From Rhodospirillaceae bacterium (GTDB lineage Bacteria > Pseudomonadota > Alphaproteobacteria > Rhodospirillales > Rhodospirillaceae): a stretch of DNA of 6,946 nucleotides. The position numbers were made by a program, and so were the translations under genes. Below the pieces are notes generated by a model, which saw nothing but the letters and a program-made list of their open reading frames with translations, ran no database searches and had not been told where the DNA came from. Of this stretch, positions 5,701 through 6,946 are shown one piece after another. The DNA lies in contig JAFGWD010000053.1 of assembly GCA_016937315.1 (NCBI GenBank), forward strand, positions 1 through 6,946. Reading direction: 5' to 3'. Every line of letters begins with the position of its first letter. The stretch's first letter is position 1.

Positions 5701-6419
5701 CCATCCGTTATCATGTCACTGCGTATTTCACCTTAACCGCCCACATGGCGCACGGCTTGGTCGCGTTTTCTCGGCGCTACCCCTGGACCTCTGCCACCCT
5801 GGGCATGTCGCTGCTGTGCACGGCCATGATCGCCTGGGCAGACCTGCCCTTAGCGCACGCCTTACGCAATCACCTGCCTCCCGATACCTATGGTTTTTTC
5901 AAAGTCTTGACCAATGTTGGCCTGACCGGATTGTGGTACGTGCTCGCCGCCGCGTTATTGCTGGGAGCACGCATCGTGGCCGGCCTCTCGGGATCAACCA
6001 CGGCACACGACCAATTCATGAATCTGGCACGATCCGCATGGTTCATCATTGCCGCCATGGCAACATCAGGAATCTTAGGACAAATTCTTAAATTCTGCGT
6101 CGGACGCTATCGCCCACGCTATTTGTTCGAAGAGGGGCTTTACGGCGTCGCCCCCTTCGGTGTGCACATGGGGATGTACAGTTTTCCCTCCGGTCACACC
6201 CAGACCGTGGTCGCGGCGATGACCGCCTTGATGCTGATCTATCCCCGCTATAACCTGCTTTACATCCTGATCGCCGTTCTGATCGGCAGCAGCCGCGCCC
6301 TCACCACCATCCACTATCCCTCGGACGTGTTGATGGGCGCGTATATCGGCTTTGCCGTCACCATGGGCCTACGCCACCTGTTCGAGAGGAACGGTCACTC
6401 ACTCCGCATCGACCGTTAA
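5697..6419 (+). CDS. PAP2-family membrane phosphatase
   Basis: The 240-residue protein carries the complete three-part PAP2/acid-phosphatase signature. Motif 1 is K132-x6-R139-P140 (KFCVGRYRP), motif 2 is PSGH at 164-167, and motif 3 is S199-R200-x5-H206-x3-D210. His167 and His206 would be the catalytic histidines. Hydrophobic segments near 32-50, 78-95, 112-130, 168-182, 186-198 and 212-226 suggest about six membrane helices with the active site facing the periplasm. Family members dephosphorylate undecaprenyl pyrophosphate, phosphatidylglycerol phosphate or lipid A phosphates (LpxE/LpxF type); the substrate cannot be chosen from sequence alone. Coupling to the ArnT-like gene through an ATGA overlap favours a substrate in the same lipid-carrier or lipid A pathway. 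The residues between motifs 1 and 2 (RYLFEEGLYGVAPF) are somewhat long compared with simple BacA-replacing PgpB-type enzymes, a soft hint towards lipid A-type members. Confidence 0.93.
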   Translation: MTIRYHVTAYFTLTAHMAHGLVAFSRRYPWTSATLGMSLLCTAMIAWADLPLAHALRNHLPPDTYGFFKVLTNVGLTGLWYVLAAALLLGARIVAGLSGSTTAHDQFMNLARSAWFIIAAMATSGILGQILKFCVGRYRPRYLFEEGLYGVAPFGVHMGMYSFPSGHTQTVVAAMTALMLIYPRYNLLYILIAVLIGSSRALTTIHYPSDVLMGAYIGFAVTMGLRHLFERNGHSLRIDR

Positions 6420-6424
6420 CCTCT
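6385..6424. terminator. Inverted repeat at the convergent junction, possible bidirectional terminator
   Basis: AACGGTC (6390-6396) pairs with GACCGTT (6411-6417) around a 14-base loop. Beyond a two-base AA bulge, AGAGG (6385-6389) pairs with CCTCT (6420-6424). It straddles the PAP2 stop codon and lies just beyond the stop of the converging gene. No T tract follows on either strand and the loop is large, so intrinsic termination is doubtful. The two stops are only 16 bp apart, leaving no other room for a terminator. Confidence 0.35.
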
Positions 6425-6435
6425 TCGTCCCATCC

Positions 6436-6946
6436 TCACGGCAGAGTCCCGTTTTTTGCAAACCATCGCAGCAAATCACGAGCCGGTTCCTGTCTCAGGT
6501 CAAGATCACTGGCAAAGGCCACAGCTTTCCCTTCGGCACTGACAAAAAACAGGCTGGGCAGCGTGCGTGCCCCCATAGCCTCCATCAACTCCTGTCCGTG
6601 ATCGAGGAAAAACGGCAAAACCGTAATATCCATGTTGCGAAAGAAAAAGCGTGCGCCATCAATTCCCGATTTGTCGGCGCTCATGACCGGCACCACGGCA
6701 AGACCAAGGTCCGTCAACTCGTCATGAAGCTTATCCATTTCCACCATTTCGACACGGCAGGGGCGGCACCATGACGCCCAGAAAGAAACCAGCATCGGAC
6801 GGCCTGCAAAGTCGGCCAATGACGCCTCGACCCGACGAGACGTGCGCGAATCAAGGGGAATGTGCTGCGTGAAAGTATTGGGCGGCACAGCACGCGGGGT
6901 CTTAAAATCAATGATGTGCGCCCGAGCGTCAGCCACGGTACGATAC
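6436..6946 (-). CDS. TlpA-like thioredoxin-fold protein, N-terminus beyond right edge
   Basis: The frame is open to the window's last base, so at least 169 residues are encoded here. Numbered from a GTG at 6934-6936, the thioredoxin fold begins with LADFAGRPMLVSFWASWCRPC (40-60), containing the redox pair Cys57-x-x-Cys60. It then shows the EM helix (RVEMVEMDKL), a VVPVMSADKSGIDGA strand/helix and ARTLPSLFFV, whose Pro is the expected cis-proline facing the active site. This is the TlpA/ResA/DsbE type, usually a periplasmic thiol reductant that serves cytochrome c or copper-centre assembly or general disulfide reduction. The insertion between the CxxC helix and the cis-Pro is typical of TlpA. 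The GTG gives no signal peptide and lacks a clear ribosome binding site, so I infer that the true start and an export signal lie to the right. The gene converges on the PAP2 gene. Confidence 0.85.
   Translation of the reverse strand, partial: YRTVADARAHIIDFKTPRAVPPNTFTQHIPLDSRTSRRVEASLADFAGRPMLVSFWASWCRPCRVEMVEMDKLHDELTDLGLAVVPVMSADKSGIDGARFFFRNMDITVLPFFLDHGQELMEAMGARTLPSLFFVSAEGKAVAFASDLDLRQEPARDLLRWFAKNGTLP

Overview
The window reads as ordinary chromosomal housekeeping and envelope DNA from a moderately GC-rich alphaproteobacterium, most likely of a Rhodospirillales-type lineage. The main evidence is the order adenosyltransferase (PduO type) - etfB - etfA, which I recall as a recurrent alphaproteobacterial arrangement, together with EtfB/EtfA sequences of the alphaproteobacterial/mitochondrial type. 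The assignment is by recognition and was not computed. I see no tRNA, rRNA, CRISPR array, insertion sequence or phage gene.

Layout. The left arm (1-1485) is read on the minus strand: lptG, encoding an LPS-export permease, is followed after a single base by the start of an ArnT/PMT-like membrane glycosyltransferase that runs off the left edge. A 156-bp divergent intergenic region (1486-1641) separates it from a plus-strand block (1642-6419). That block holds PduO-type cobalamin adenosyltransferase, etfB, etfA, a complete ArnT-like (GT83-type) glycosyltransferase and a PAP2-family lipid phosphatase. The right edge (6436-6946) is a convergent minus-strand TlpA-like thioredoxin-fold protein whose N-terminus lies outside the window.

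How the genes fit together. The plus block has two modules. The metabolic module makes adenosylcobalamin, the cofactor of methylmalonyl-CoA mutase-type enzymes, and the electron-transfer flavoprotein that carries electrons from acyl-CoA dehydrogenases to the quinone pool. The envelope module pairs a polytopic transferase that should use an undecaprenyl-phosphate-linked sugar with a PAP2 phosphatase that could process polyprenyl or lipid A phosphates. These two genes overlap by 4 bp and are probably translationally coupled. The left-arm pair, LptG and a second ArnT-like transferase, has a similar envelope theme: modification and export of LPS.

The less ordinary points are a strong hairpin with an alternative pairing in the etfB leader, lptG without an adjacent lptF, two ArnT-like transferases in one short window, and a Cys-Pro-Cys substitution next to the EtfB signature. 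I found no convincing evidence for a wholly novel system.
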